The notes beneath the pieces are model-generated. The model was given only the letters and a program-made list of their open reading frames with translations, did not search any database and was not told the origin of the DNA. The position numbers and the translations under genes are program-made. 64,000 nucleotides of DNA from an uncultured Treponema sp. Its GTDB lineage: Bacteria; Spirochaetota; Spirochaetia; Treponematales; Treponemataceae. This document shows positions 1-11,981 of this stretch, piece after piece; positions within the stretch are counted from its first letter, which is position 1; every line of letters begins with the position of its first letter. The stretch is taken from assembly GCA_946411505.1 (NCBI GenBank), contig CAMKEG010000001.1, positions 372,001 through 436,000 on the forward strand. The letters are read 5' to 3'.

Positions 1-1
1 A

Positions 2-340
2 ATCCGCAAAGTGATAATCTACGCCAACGGAAACACAATCTCGGGCCAGCGCCGCGCCCTAAACTACGACGACCCAAACGAAATTTGGAACTACACCGGC
101 GACGGGCAAATCGTGGAGCTTGAAATGGCGCTTGATGAAAAGGGCTTTTTCGCGCTAAACTACAAGAAATCTTTTATCAGCGCCTACACTCCGCAAGGGG
201 AACGGAGTCCTGTCATCAAACGGCTAGACGAAAATTTCATTCACTCCTTAAGAGAAAACGGCGAGAAAAAAAATTCAAGATACTACGAGGCGCGTTTGGA
301 AGCGCTCAAAAAAATTAAGGAAATTTGGACATGGCGATAG
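2..340 (+). CDS. Partial hypothetical protein (C-terminal end)
   Basis: The reading frame is already open at base 2, so the true start lies upstream of the window and the GTG at 11 is probably internal. The visible part, about 112 residues, is rich in charged and aromatic residues and has no signal peptide, membrane segment or motif I recognise. Its stop codon at 338-340 overlaps the start of the downstream helicase gene, so the two are probably translationally coupled. Function unknown. Confidence 0.6.
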   Translation: MRKVIIYANGNTISGQRRALNYDDPNEIWNYTGDGQIVELEMALDEKGFFALNYKKSFISAYTPQGERSPVIKRLDENFIHSLRENGEKKNSRYYEARLEALKKIKEIWTWR

Positions 341-2916
341 ACTACAAAAAGCTTCCCGTATACGAGCAAAAGCAAAAAATTTTGGACTGCTTGGAGCAAA
401 ACCAAGTGATTGTCGTTCAAAGCCCCACAGGAAGCGGAAAGACGACGCAGATTCCGGTCATTCTCCACGAGGCGGGCTACTCCCAAAACGGCGTGATTGC
501 CGTGACCCAGCCGCGCAGAATCGCCGCGCTTAGCGTGAGCGAGTTCATCTCAAAGCAGTTGGGAACAACGTATCCCGGACTAGTCGGCTACAAAATGCGC
601 TTTGAGGACAAGACCGACCTTACGACAAAAATAAAAATCATGACCGACGGAATTCTTTTGCAAGAGATGAAGCTTGACCCGATGATGATGAAGTATTCGG
701 TCATCATGGTTGACGAGGCGCACGAGCGGAGCCTTAACATAGACTTTGTCCTTGGCCTATTAAAGCGCTGCCTTGAAGTCCGAAAGGACCTAAAGGTCGT
801 CGTTTCTTCGGCCACGATGAACGCCGAGGCCTTTTCAAAATATTTTGGCGACGTGCCAATCGTAACGATAGAAACGCAAACCTTTCCCGTAACGCTTTTG
901 TACGACCCGCCCGCGCTTCCGGCAAGCACGCTGACCGAGGCGGCGATGGAGGCGATGCTGGCAAAGATTGAGGACACAATCGGGCGCGTCTTGGACAACG
1001 GCGAAGAAGGCGGCATTTTGATTTTCCTTCCCGGCGAAAAGGCCATTCACGATTGCGTCCGGCGCTTGGAACACAGCTACTACGGCCGCCGCCTTTTTGT
1101 CCAGCACTTGTACGGCAGGCTTCCCAAAGAGGAGCAGGAACGAATTTTTGTTCCCGCTCCCAAAGGAAAGATAAAGGTTGTAGTTTCCACCAACATCGCC
1201 GAAACTTCTGTCACGATTGACGGAATCACAACGGTAATAGACAGTGGCTTGGCGAAGCTTAACTTTTACAGCCCGCGCACGTTCACTTCAAGCCTTATTG
1301 AAACGCCCATCTCGCGCGCAAGCTGCCAGCAAAGGCGCGGGCGGGCCGGACGGACCGCGCCCGGTTCCTGCTACCGCCTCTACCCCCGCCGGGACTTTGA
1401 GACGCGCCAGGAATACACGACCGAAGAAATTTTCCGCGCCGACCTTAGCGAGGTTGTCCTTCGCATGGCCGAGCTTGGCATCAAGGACTTTGAAAAATTT
1501 GACTTCATCTCCAAGCCGTCTTTGGAAGGAATCAAGGGCGCGATGGAAACCTTGTTCATGCTAAAGGCCTTGAACGCCGACCGGACGCTCAGCGACATCG
1601 GAAAGATGATGGTTTGGTTTCCGCTTTTGCCGCGAATCAGCCGCATAATCGTTGAGGCGATTTTGCGCTATCCCGACATTTTGCAGGAAGCGATAATCGT
1701 TTCGTCATTCCTGTCAACGCACTCGCCTTTTGTTCTTCCGCCCGGAGAAGAAATGGAGGCCCGCGCCGCCCACCACCGCTTCAACGACATTCAGGGCGAC
1801 TTTATCGGCTACATAAAGCTTTACCGCATTTACGAAAAGTTCCAGACCGAAGAAGAAAAGGAAAACTTTTGCCAAAAGAACTACCTTGACTACAAGGTCA
1901 TGGCCGAGATTCAAAACATCTACGAGCAGCTTAGCCAAATCGTGAGCGACCAAAAGATTCCGATTTCAGGCGGCGGCTCTTACGACGACTGCCTTTGCGC
2001 CATCGCCTCGGGAATGATACAGTTTGTGGCCGTCCGAGAAGGCCGCGACAATTTTAGGACGCTGACAGAAGGCCACATTTCGATTCACCCCGGCTCGTCG
2101 CTATTCAGGACAGACCCGCTTTACATCGTGGCCGGAGAGATTGTCCGCACAAGCCGAATGTTCGCGATGAGCATTTCTCCGCTTACAAAAAAGCTGATTA
2201 ACAAAATCGACCCCGACTTGGAGGCCAAGCTTGAGGCCGCCCGCAAAAAGAAGGGAGACCGCGACGACAGACAAGACCAAAAGGCGCGCGGCCGGGACGG
2301 AAAGAAAGGCCAAAAAGGCGACGGGCGCGGCCAAGACAAGGCGCAAGACCAAAAAGCGGCCGCTTGGTCGCTCGGCAAATCCGCCTTCGCCATTGAAAAA
2401 GTCAAGGGCAAAAAAATCGTCGTTCTTCCTTGGCGGGAACTGCAATCCGCCGTCGAGCCTTACGACATGGAGGCTCTTGAAGCTCGTTCGCAAGGCTTGC
2501 GCGGCCGCGTTCTTTTGGACGGCGGCCTAAAGCTTATGGACGGCGAAAAGCTTGTGACAATCGTAAAGGCGGCAAAGCTCTTTGGCTTTTCGCCGCTTGA
2601 CGAAAAGAATTTTGACAGGAAGCTCAACATCGACTTGACGCAGGAAGGAGCGGCCGCCGTCCTTTGCAAGAATTTGCGCTCCCTTATGAAAGTGGCGCAG
2701 GCCAAGGCCAAGGGCCGCGAGATGGGTTTTGCCGCGCTCTACACCGACCAACGCGGCTCCTACTGGTTCAAGGTTTCGCGCGGCTTTTCGACGGCGATTT
2801 CAGAAAGCGCCGCGAGCCTTGAATTTTTGGCCAGCGACAGCGCCGCGCGTTTGACCGACGAGCAAAAGCGCGAGGCCGGCGCGGTCTACGCAAAGCTCCG
2901 CGCGTTCTACGAATGA
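331..2916 (+). CDS. DEAH-box ATP-dependent RNA helicase (HrpA/HrpB-like)
   Basis: A superfamily 2 helicase that should unwind RNA using ATP. Seen: Walker A GSGKTTQ (about residues 34-40), DEAH box (128-131), SAT motif (160-162) and motif VI QRRGRAGR (334-341), followed by a helicase-associated region. Near residues 640-680 there is a highly charged Lys/Asp/Gly/Gln linker, then a C-terminal domain I cannot assign. At 861 residues it is much shorter than E. coli HrpA, so the exact subfamily is open. I chose ATG 331 over the TTG at 325 because a TAAGGA-like ribosome binding site sits about 9 nt upstream. The start overlaps the end of the preceding gene. It converges on the HEAT-repeat gene. Confidence 0.9.
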   Translation: MAIDYKKLPVYEQKQKILDCLEQNQVIVVQSPTGSGKTTQIPVILHEAGYSQNGVIAVTQPRRIAALSVSEFISKQLGTTYPGLVGYKMRFEDKTDLTTKIKIMTDGILLQEMKLDPMMMKYSVIMVDEAHERSLNIDFVLGLLKRCLEVRKDLKVVVSSATMNAEAFSKYFGDVPIVTIETQTFPVTLLYDPPALPASTLTEAAMEAMLAKIEDTIGRVLDNGEEGGILIFLPGEKAIHDCVRRLEHSYYGRRLFVQHLYGRLPKEEQERIFVPAPKGKIKVVVSTNIAETSVTIDGITTVIDSGLAKLNFYSPRTFTSSLIETPISRASCQQRRGRAGRTAPGSCYRLYPRRDFETRQEYTTEEIFRADLSEVVLRMAELGIKDFEKFDFISKPSLEGIKGAMETLFMLKALNADRTLSDIGKMMVWFPLLPRISRIIVEAILRYPDILQEAIIVSSFLSTHSPFVLPPGEEMEARAAHHRFNDIQGDFIGYIKLYRIYEKFQTEEEKENFCQKNYLDYKVMAEIQNIYEQLSQIVSDQKIPISGGGSYDDCLCAIASGMIQFVAVREGRDNFRTLTEGHISIHPGSSLFRTDPLYIVAGEIVRTSRMFAMSISPLTKKLINKIDPDLEAKLEAARKKKGDRDDRQDQKARGRDGKKGQKGDGRGQDKAQDQKAAAWSLGKSAFAIEKVKGKKIVVLPWRELQSAVEPYDMEALEARSQGLRGRVLLDGGLKLMDGEKLVTIVKAAKLFGFSPLDEKNFDRKLNIDLTQEGAAAVLCKNLRSLMKVAQAKAKGREMGFAALYTDQRGSYWFKVSRGFSTAISESAASLEFLASDSAARLTDEQKREAGAVYAKLRAFYE

Positions 2917-2925
2917 CAGTCCGCG

Positions 2926-4638
2926 CTAGCGCTCGTTTGACTGCGCGGCGGGAGCGTTCTTTGTTTCCGCCGGCTTTTTAGGCGCTTCTTTTTTTTCTTC
3001 TTCTTCCTCGATTCCAAGAATGTTCATCGCGCGCTTTTTGTTCAAGCCGGCCTTGGAGTCGCCGGCAATCGCGCGGACTTTTGGCTCGCAGGAAGAAAAT
3101 TTTCCGGCCGCGTAAATGTCAAGGCCAACGGAGCAAGTGTCCCTGTCTTGGCTTGCCAAAAAGGCCGCGCAGGCGCCGCTAAAGGCCGAGTCTGGATAGC
3201 GGGCCAACAACTTTCCCACTTCCTTCCTAAAGGCTTTCTTAGTGTCGTCGGAAGCCAAGCTTTCGGCCCACTTTCCTATTTCCGAACGGCCGGCCTTTCC
3301 GTGCTTCAACAGGGCTTCGGCAGACTGCCTTTTAACCGCGTCGCTTGTCTTTTTGTCTTCGATTTGGCCGACCAAAAATTTGTCGGCATCCGCGTCTCCA
3401 AAGGCGGCGAGCTTTTCGTAGGCCTTCTTTTTTACGCTGGCCTCGGGGTCGCTTTTCGCGCGGTGGACAATGTAAGGAATCGAATCCTTCAATTTCATCT
3501 TTGAAGCGGCGTCAATCGCGTCAAGGCGGACCTTATACTGGCTGTCCTTTATAGCCTGAACGACGACGCTCGCCGCCTCCTTCGTCTCAAAGTAAGCCAA
3601 GCCCTTGACCGCGTAGCAACGAAGCGTTGGGTCTTGTTCCTCATAAAGTTTTGAAAGGATTTCAACCGACTCGGGCTTTTTCATCGCGCCAATCGCTTCG
3701 GCGGCGTAGGCGCGCACAAAAATGTTTTCGCCGTCGTCTTGCGCAATCTCAACAAGCGCGTCCCAAGTTTGCGAGGCGTTGATTTTTCCCAAAACTTTCA
3801 TCAAGGCCTGCCGCTGCGCGGTGGTCAAGTCGGAGCGGTCAAGGAACTGAACCAAGTATTCCGCCTCCGCCTCGCCGCCCAGCTCGCCCAAGGTCGTCAG
3901 CGCCGGAGTGAAATAGCCTTCGTTTTCGCTTTCCAAAAGAGTCACCACGGCCGGAATGGCGGCCTTGGTCTTTACCGTCGCCGTGTATTTAAACACTTGC
4001 TCCACCGTCGACGAGCGGACGTCGTAGGGGTCGTTCAACACAGTCACGGCGTAGTCTTCCAGGCAAGGGTCCTCAAACTTGGTGAAGTATTCCAAAATTC
4101 TTTCGCGAACGGCGGGGCTTTTTGTCTCTTGAAAAAGTTCGTAAAGCTCGTCGGAATAGCGCGGGTCGTCGTTTTCGATAAGCTTTTTCACAAGCTCGTT
4201 AAGCTCCGGCTCAATTCCATATTTTATCGTGTCGCGTCTTTTTTGGTCCGAGTCCTTCTCGTCCTTTTTTTCGGCTTCGGCCGCCTTTTGCAAGTCCGGC
4301 TTTTTGGGCTTTTTTGCGGGCGGAACTTCCGCCACTCCGGCAAGCTGAATTCTTGGCTTTTCGTCGGAGTCTTTTTTTGCGGAACTTTTTGAATCGCCGC
4401 TTTTTATGTCCAGCTCTTCCGGATTGTCGACGACTATTTCTTGGGCTTTTGGCTCGGCGGCGTCAGCCGACTCGGCGGCATCTTCGAGCGCCTCGACTGT
4501 TCCCAAGATTTTCTCGCCGGCCGCGTCCATGACAGACTGGCTTTCCTGCAAGCCGGAATCTGGCTGGGCCGCCTCCTGCGAGAAAAGTTCAAGAGAAAAA
4601 ACAAAAAACGCGAGCGCCAAAAAAGCAAAAAATTTCAT
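2926..4638 (-). CDS. Secreted HEAT-repeat protein
   Basis: The first 20 residues form a hydrophobic signal peptide ending near LFSQEAA, so the protein should be periplasmic or membrane-attached. An acidic Lys/Glu/Asp-rich stretch follows (about residues 30-140). The rest is repeated alpha-helical units with Ala/Leu-rich patterns and recurring phrases such as VRLDAIDAASK and VKKKAYEKLAAFG, typical of HEAT or PBS-lyase repeats. A second Lys/Glu-rich tail closes the protein. Such solenoids usually bind partner proteins; the partner is unknown. It is the last gene of the long nusA-pnp-tgt unit, 3 nt after tgt. The final residues SNER and stop are encoded by the same 15 bases that end the TPR gene at 63365. 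Confidence 0.75.
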   Translation of the reverse strand: MKFFAFLALAFFVFSLELFSQEAAQPDSGLQESQSVMDAAGEKILGTVEALEDAAESADAAEPKAQEIVVDNPEELDIKSGDSKSSAKKDSDEKPRIQLAGVAEVPPAKKPKKPDLQKAAEAEKKDEKDSDQKRRDTIKYGIEPELNELVKKLIENDDPRYSDELYELFQETKSPAVRERILEYFTKFEDPCLEDYAVTVLNDPYDVRSSTVEQVFKYTATVKTKAAIPAVVTLLESENEGYFTPALTTLGELGGEAEAEYLVQFLDRSDLTTAQRQALMKVLGKINASQTWDALVEIAQDDGENIFVRAYAAEAIGAMKKPESVEILSKLYEEQDPTLRCYAVKGLAYFETKEAASVVVQAIKDSQYKVRLDAIDAASKMKLKDSIPYIVHRAKSDPEASVKKKAYEKLAAFGDADADKFLVGQIEDKKTSDAVKRQSAEALLKHGKAGRSEIGKWAESLASDDTKKAFRKEVGKLLARYPDSAFSGACAAFLASQDRDTCSVGLDIYAAGKFSSCEPKVRAIAGDSKAGLNKKRAMNILGIEEEEEKKEAPKKPAETKNAPAAQSNER

Positions 4639-4641
4639 AGC

Positions 4642-6862
<2,221 letters not shown>

Positions 6863-6866
<4 letters not shown>

Positions 6867-8164
6867 TTTTTTCTGGCAAAGAAATAAAATATAAAGGCCG
6901 CCAGCCCCACCACGGCGTTCGGAAGCCACATCAAGACAAATCCGTTGAATCCGTTCCTGTATCCCAATTGAATTCCGACGGTCATCATGGCCCAATACAA
7001 AAAGGAGATGAAAATTCCCACGACCAAGCCGATTGTCTGTCCGTTAATCTTTCCAAAAAGCAAGGCCAAAGGCATCGCCAAAAACGCGAAGAAAAAGGAG
7101 CCGAACGGAAGCGAAAACTTTTTGTTGTATTCCAAAACGTTCATGTTCAATTCCCTTGGAATCGTGTTTGGATTTTTTTTCATCTCCCTGATTTTCACGC
7201 CCAAATCGTGGCTTGTCAGCTCGGAAGGCGACACCATCCGCTCAAAGTTAAAGACTGTGCTTTCAAAAAGATGCAGCGACATCACTTTGGACTTAAGAAG
7301 GTCAAAGTCGTTCATCTTGTCCTTGTCCAAAACAATTACAGTCGCGTCGTTCATCTCAAAGCGCATGCTGACGCCCTTGTATTCTCCGGAATCGACGTGG
7401 GTGCCGCCGGCTATTATTATGCGCTGGTTGCCGGACTCGTCAAGGTCAAACAAAATCAAGTCGCTCACGTCCTTTTCCTTTACGTCTCCAAAAACGACGG
7501 TCGTGTTGTTCATTCGCTTTACGCTTCTGGCCTCTATTTCCATCGTAGGATTTTGCGAAATGCTTTTTCTAAGCTGGTCGCGGGTCTTTGACGTTCCCAA
7601 GGGCAAAAGATAGTCGTTCATAAAAAAAGAAAAAACGGAAATCACGGCGCCCATCACCAAAATGGGCCTCAAGAGCAAACGGCCTATATGATAGCCGGAA
7701 GCCTTGAAAATCAAAATTTCGTTGTCGGTGTTCATTCGGCCAAGGCACATCAAAAAGCCTGTCAGCGTCGCGAACGGCGCGGACTGGGCCAAGACAAATG
7801 GAAGCGAATAAAACATCAGCTTCATCGCGTCCACAAAGGGAATGTGCTTTCCCAAAAGCTGCTTCATAAAAAGCATGATTTGGTTTACAAAGAAAATCAA
7901 AAAGAAAAAAAGATACATCACAAAAAAATACGCGGTCAACTGCTTGACGATGTAGCGCATGAGTTTTTTTTCGCGATAGTTTCTGCGCCTAAATTGCAGC
8001 TGAACGTAAGTTTTTTTTAGCTTGGAAAAATAAAAAAGGCCTTTGTCAAAAAGTTTTTGAACAAGCCCGATTTGAAGAATTTTACATTTTAGAACATGGC
8101 AAAGCGCCGCGAGCTTGCGACGGACGCGGGCAATTTTTTCGCGGGCAAAGTCCTGAACGTCCAT
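6863..8164 (-). CDS. LptF/LptG-family permease (first of a pair)
   Basis: The partner of the gene downstream, with the same layout: two or three membrane segments, a periplasmic beta-rich domain (about residues 160-330), and three C-terminal membrane segments. The start at 8164 gives an ATGA overlap with the dut stop and adds about 68 basic, soluble residues before the first membrane helix. An alternative ATG at 7960 begins MRYIVKQLTAYF, closer to normal family length, but I see no ribosome binding site for it. The coupling favours the longer start, though the basic extension is unusual. It lies in the operon between dut and the second permease. Confidence 0.8.
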
Positions 8165-8604
8165 CACTTTCCCGTCGAGCCAAAACCGCCCGAACCGCGC
8201 TCAGTTTCGTCAAGACTTTCCGCGGTCTCAAAAAGGCCGCGCGTCACAGGAGCGACGACAATCTGCGCGATTCTGTCGCCCTTGTTCACGGTGAAATTTT
8301 CTTTGCCCAAATTAACCAGAATGACCTTAAGCTCGCCGCGATAGTCGCTGTCTATCGTTCCGGGCGTGTTCAATACGGTCACTCCGTTTTTGGCGGCCAA
8401 ACCCGAGCGCGGCCGCACTTGAATTTCGTAGCCGTCGGGAATGGCAAAAAAGAGGCCGGTTCCAATCAAGGCCTTGTCGCCCGGCTTTAATTCCACAGGA
8501 GAGCCGACAAGCGCGCATATGTCCGCGCCCGCCGCGCCCGTAGTCTTGTATTCGGGAATCGCGGCTCCTTCCAAAGCCTTGACCTTGATTGAAACTTCGC
8601 CCAT
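8164..8604 (-). CDS. dut: dUTP diphosphatase
   Basis: Hydrolyses dUTP to dUMP, keeping uracil out of DNA and supplying dTMP synthesis. The conserved motifs of the trimeric family are present in order: AAGADI (motif 1), RPRSGLA (2), [10 protein letters not shown] with the catalytic Asp (3), GDRIAQIVV (4) and [10 protein letters not shown] (5). Length 146 is typical. It begins 3 nt after the pnp stop and its own stop overlaps the next start, so it is translated as part of the pnp operon. Confidence 0.96.
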   Translation of the reverse strand: MGEVSIKVKALEGAAIPEYKTTGAAGADICALVGSPVELKPGDKALIGTGLFFAIPDGYEIQVRPRSGLAAKNGVTVLNTPGTIDSDYRGELKVILVNLGKENFTVNKGDRIAQIVVAPVTRGLFETAESLDETERGSGGFGSTGK

Positions 8605-8607
8605 ATT

Positions 8608-10707
8608 TTACTTCTTTTGCTCGTCCAAAGCGTCGATGTAAGAAAGCTGCAAGCGACCCCTCTGGTCGACTTCCAAAAGCTTGACAGGGATAACCTGTCC
8701 TTCCTTAAGAACGTCCGTCACCTTTTCAACTCTTCCGTGAGAAAGCTTTGAAATGTGGCAAAGGCCTTCCTTGCCGGGAAGAATCTCGATGAAGGCGCCA
8801 AAGTCCTTGATGCTCTTGACAGTTCCCTGGTAAATCGTTCCGGGCTCCGGATCTTCGGTGATGCCCTTTACGGCCTTCTTCGCCTCTTCGGCGGCCATGC
8901 CGGTCTTTCCGTAAATCGTGACCGTTCCGTCTTCGTCAGTGTTGATTGTCACGTCGTACTGGGCGCACAAGGCCTTGATGTTCTTTCCGCCGGGTCCGAT
9001 GAGCGCTCCGATTCTGTCAATCGGAATCTTCATCGTAAGGATTTTCGGAGCGTAGGGAGAAAGCGGCGCGGGCTTTGAAATGCACTTTTCCATGATTGAA
9101 AGAATGTGCAAGCGGCCGACGCGGGCCTGCTCCAAGGCCTTTGTCATGATTTCTGTCGTAACGCCAGGAATCTTGATGTCCATCTGGAAGCCTGTGATTC
9201 CGTCCTTTGTTCCGGCGACCTTAAAGTCCATGTCGCCAAGGTGGTCTTCCTCGCCCAAGATGTCAGACAAAATCTTGTATTTTTCGTAGTGCTCGCCTTC
9301 GGTGATCAAGCCCATCGCGATTCCGGCGACCATCTTCTTAAGCGGAACGCCGGCCGCGAGCATTGACAAACAGCCGCCGCAAGTGGAAGCCTGCGATGAC
9401 GAGCCGTTTGACTCAAGGATTTCAGAAACGACGCGGACAGTGTACGGGAATTCTTCGCGGCTGGGAACCATCGGCGCCAAAGAGCGGCGGGCAAGGTTTC
9501 CGTGGCCGATTTCGCGGCGGCCTGTAGTGAGCTTTCCTGTCTCGCCTACTGAATAAGGCGGGAAGTTGTAGTGCAAAATAAAGTGCTCGCTTCTCTCGCC
9601 GTCAATGTCGTCGTATGACTGCTCGTCCTGCAAGGTTCCCAAAGTTGTCACGGCCAAAGACTGGGTCTCGCCGCGGGTGAACAAGGCGCTTCCGTGCGGA
9701 CGCGGCAAAACGTTCACTTCGCAAGTAATCGGGCGGATTTCGTCGCACTTTCTACCGTCGATGCGCACTCCTTCCTCCAAAATTGACTTTCTAAGAAGCT
9801 TGTACTGGATGTCGTCGAACAAGGCGTCAAAAAGCTTTTTCTGTGTTTCGTCCTCAAGCTGCTCGGCGTATTCGGCGGCGATTTGCTTTTTTACGGCCTT
9901 GACCGCTTCGCCGCGGGCCTGCTTTCCTGGGCGGAAGTTGGCTTCCTTTACAAGCGGAGTGGCTTTGGCCTCAATCTCGGCGGCGTTGGCCAATGTCACG
10001 TCAAGCGGCGCGAGCGGAAGCTTTTCCTTTCCGGCTTTCTTCACCAATTCTTCCTGAAGCAAGCACATGTCGGTGATGAACTTCTGGGCCTCGTTGAGGG
10101 CGCCAAGCATAACTTCCTCGCTAACCTCGTTGGCGCCGCCTTCTACCATAGTGAAGCCGTCTTTTGTTCCGGCCACTACGATTTCAAGCTGAGCCTTTTC
10201 CTGCTCTTGGAACGTGGGGTTGATGATGTATTTTCCGTCCAAGTAACCCACGCGGCAAGCGGCGACAGGTCCGTGGAAGGGAATGTCCGAAATTGAAACG
10301 GCCGCGCTTGAAGCGATTACGGCCAAAATGTCGGGGGTGTGGATTCCGTCCGCGCTAACGCAGGTCGGAACAATCTGGATTTCGCGTCCGAAAGACATTT
10401 CAAAAAGCGGACGCATCGGGCGGTCGATAAGGCGGCTGACCAAGATTTCCTTGTCCTTGGGGCGGCCTTCGCGCTTGACAAAGCCTCCGGGGATTTTTCC
10501 GGCGGCATAAAATTTTTCGTTGTATTCAACAGTAACAGGAACGTAGTCCATTCCTTCAACTACCGTGCTCGAAGCGCAAACTGTGGCGATTACCGCAGTT
10601 CCGGCGAATTGGGCATAGACGCAGCCGTTGGCCTGCTTGCCGATTTTTCCGGTTTCAAGAATCAATTCCTCGTCGCCGATTTTGTAAGTCACTCTTTCTA
10701 CAGACAA
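8608..10707 (-). CDS. pnp: Polyribonucleotide nucleotidyltransferase (PNPase)
   Basis: A phosphorolytic 3'-5' exoribonuclease and degradosome component in the cytoplasm. Seen: two RNase PH-like repeats, the first with [14 protein letters not shown] and the second with [14 protein letters not shown] and the [10 protein letters not shown] active-site region. These are followed by a KH domain with GPGGKNIK (about residue 560) and a C-terminal S1 domain ([15 protein letters not shown]). Length 699 is normal. Its leader contains a perfect 8-bp hairpin (10760-10780) between rpsO and pnp, the place where other bacteria have the terminator or processing site used for pnp autocontrol. Confidence 0.98.
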   Translation of the reverse strand: MSVERVTYKIGDEELILETGKIGKQANGCVYAQFAGTAVIATVCASSTVVEGMDYVPVTVEYNEKFYAAGKIPGGFVKREGRPKDKEILVSRLIDRPMRPLFEMSFGREIQIVPTCVSADGIHTPDILAVIASSAAVSISDIPFHGPVAACRVGYLDGKYIINPTFQEQEKAQLEIVVAGTKDGFTMVEGGANEVSEEVMLGALNEAQKFITDMCLLQEELVKKAGKEKLPLAPLDVTLANAAEIEAKATPLVKEANFRPGKQARGEAVKAVKKQIAAEYAEQLEDETQKKLFDALFDDIQYKLLRKSILEEGVRIDGRKCDEIRPITCEVNVLPRPHGSALFTRGETQSLAVTTLGTLQDEQSYDDIDGERSEHFILHYNFPPYSVGETGKLTTGRREIGHGNLARRSLAPMVPSREEFPYTVRVVSEILESNGSSSQASTCGGCLSMLAAGVPLKKMVAGIAMGLITEGEHYEKYKILSDILGEEDHLGDMDFKVAGTKDGITGFQMDIKIPGVTTEIMTKALEQARVGRLHILSIMEKCISKPAPLSPYAPKILTMKIPIDRIGALIGPGGKNIKALCAQYDVTINTDEDGTVTIYGKTGMAAEEAKKAVKGITEDPEPGTIYQGTVKSIKDFGAFIEILPGKEGLCHISKLSHGRVEKVTDVLKEGQVIPVKLLEVDQRGRLQLSYIDALDEQKK

Positions 10708-10759
10708 TTCTTTTTCCTCTTTATCTTCTTTTCCGTTTTAAGGAGCGGTGCTCACTAAA

Positions 10760-10780
10760 TTGCCGCGACAAGCGCGGCAA
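10760..10780 (-). terminator. Hairpin in the rpsO-pnp spacer
   Basis: A perfect 8-bp inverted repeat, TTGCCGCG / CGCGGCAA, with a 5-nt loop, just after the rpsO stop. On the minus strand it is followed by TTTAGTG, a short T run, so it may be a weak terminator or an RNase processing stem upstream of pnp. The location matches the regulated rpsO-pnp junction of enterobacteria; the mechanism here is inference. Confidence 0.5.
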
Positions 10781-10786
10781 TAAAAA

Positions 10787-11056
10787 CTACTTGCGGAGTC
10801 CGAGCTCTTTGATGAGGGCGCGGTAGCCTTCCAAGTCCTTTCTCATCAAGTACTTGAGGAAGCGCTTGCGCTGGCCTACAACCTTCATCATGCTGCGCTT
10901 GGCGCTTGAGTCCTTGGGAAAGCGGTTCACGTGGTCTGTAAGCTGCTGGATGCGGCTTGTCAAAAGCGCGATCTGAACCTTTGTGTTTCCTGTGTCGTTT
11001 TCGTTGGCTCCAAACTTGCTAACGATTGAGTGTGACAATTCCTTTGAAAGTGCCAT
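10787..11056 (-). CDS. rpsO: 30S ribosomal protein S15
   Basis: A primary 16S rRNA binding protein of the small subunit platform. All 89 residues fit the family: the N-terminal helix with KFG.NENDTGNTKVQIALLT, the QLTDHVNRFPKDS motif and the basic RKRFLKYLMRKD helix. A good ribosome binding site (AGGAG) precedes the ATG. It sits between ribF and pnp, the classic bacterial order truB-ribF-rpsO-pnp. Confidence 0.98.
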   Translation of the reverse strand: MALSKELSHSIVSKFGANENDTGNTKVQIALLTSRIQQLTDHVNRFPKDSSAKRSMMKVVGQRKRFLKYLMRKDLEGYRALIKELGLRK

Positions 11057-11080
11057 ATTTTTCTCCTAAAAATTCGATTT

Positions 11081-11093
11081 GCCCCAGCGGGGC
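11081..11093 (-). other. GC hairpin between ribF and rpsO
   Basis: A perfect inverted repeat, GCCCC-agc-GGGGC, immediately after the ribF stop. The T run (TTTTT) lies on its plus-strand side, so in the direction of transcription it is not a standard terminator. It may stabilise or mark a processing point for the rpsO message. Low confidence in any function. Confidence 0.35.
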
Positions 11094-11096
11094 TTT

Positions 11097-11981
11097 TTAT
11101 AAGAATTCAATTTCTTGAATCGTTGAAGAAACTTTTTGCCCAAGCGGAAATTCCAGGCGAAGGAATTGGCCTTCCGCGCAAAAAAAGGCTGAACTTTTTT
11201 TGCCGGCAAAAACAACGCCAACCGGATGCCGTCCGGCTTTTGGCAAAACTTGCGTTGTCCTTCCGTTCGCAATCAATGACAGACTTGAGTCCGACGAACT
11301 TGCCTTCCACTTTATGGAAGAACAGTCAAGGCGGTACGGAAAGCCAAGAAGTTTTTTCGCAAAAGCGAAATCGCCGTCCTGGACCGCGCCGCGAATCAAG
11401 CTTGAACTGACGCGCTTTTTGTCAAGCGTGACGTCGTCCAAAACTTTCAGTTCCAAACCGTTTTGGGTCGCGTAATCAGCCAATTCGGCAACGCCGGTGT
11501 CTAAATTATGCCCGCAACGGAAATCGGAGCCTGCCGCCAAAAATTGCGCAGAGCAAAATTTTCTCAATTGGTCAAGAAAATTCCTTCCTACTATTTTACT
11601 GAAATCTTCGGAAAAGTCAATCATTACGCAAAAATCAAAGCCCCTTTTTTCCAAAAATTCCAGCTTCATTCTCTCCGTCATAAGGTCGCCCGGATAAGAT
11701 TCGCTCTTAAAGGCTCCGGGGGAACGGGTGAAGGTGACCGCGCCGGCCAAACAAGCGCCGCTAACATTTTGCAAGCCCAAAAGGTCCGCCCGCGCGCGCT
11801 TTTCCTTCCATTCAAAAACCGCGTCAAAAAGCGCCTGGTGGCCCAAGTGCATTCCGTCAAAGCCGCCGACTGTAACGGCTGACGGCCCAAGACCGGCGCT
11901 TGAATTGCCCGCAAGCCCAAGACTGCCGGCCGCGCGGCTTTCCGCGCCCCTTGCAACATCGTTCCAAGAATAGACTTTCAT
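11097..11981 (-). CDS. ribF: FAD synthetase of the RibF family, kinase domain degenerate
   Basis: RibF normally makes FMN from riboflavin and then FAD. The N-terminal adenylyltransferase domain is clear: VTVGGFDGMHLGHQ, the region ending SDFRCGHN, and the KRVSSSLIRGAVQDGDF motif (about residues 190-205). The C-terminal kinase domain is short (about 90 residues) and I do not see its usual G(F/Y)PTANL motif, so kinase activity is doubtful. There is also a Gly/Ala/Ser-rich insert before the first glycine motif (about residues 12-34) and another near 65-78. The start overlaps the truB stop. The position in the truB-ribF-rpsO order supports the name. Confidence 0.85.
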   Translation of the reverse strand: MKVYSWNDVARGAESRAAGSLGLAGNSSAGLGPSAVTVGGFDGMHLGHQALFDAVFEWKEKRARADLLGLQNVSGACLAGAVTFTRSPGAFKSESYPGDLMTERMKLEFLEKRGFDFCVMIDFSEDFSKIVGRNFLDQLRKFCSAQFLAAGSDFRCGHNLDTGVAELADYATQNGLELKVLDDVTLDKKRVSSSLIRGAVQDGDFAFAKKLLGFPYRLDCSSIKWKASSSDSSLSLIANGRTTQVLPKAGRHPVGVVFAGKKSSAFFCAEGQFLRLEFPLGQKVSSTIQEIEFL

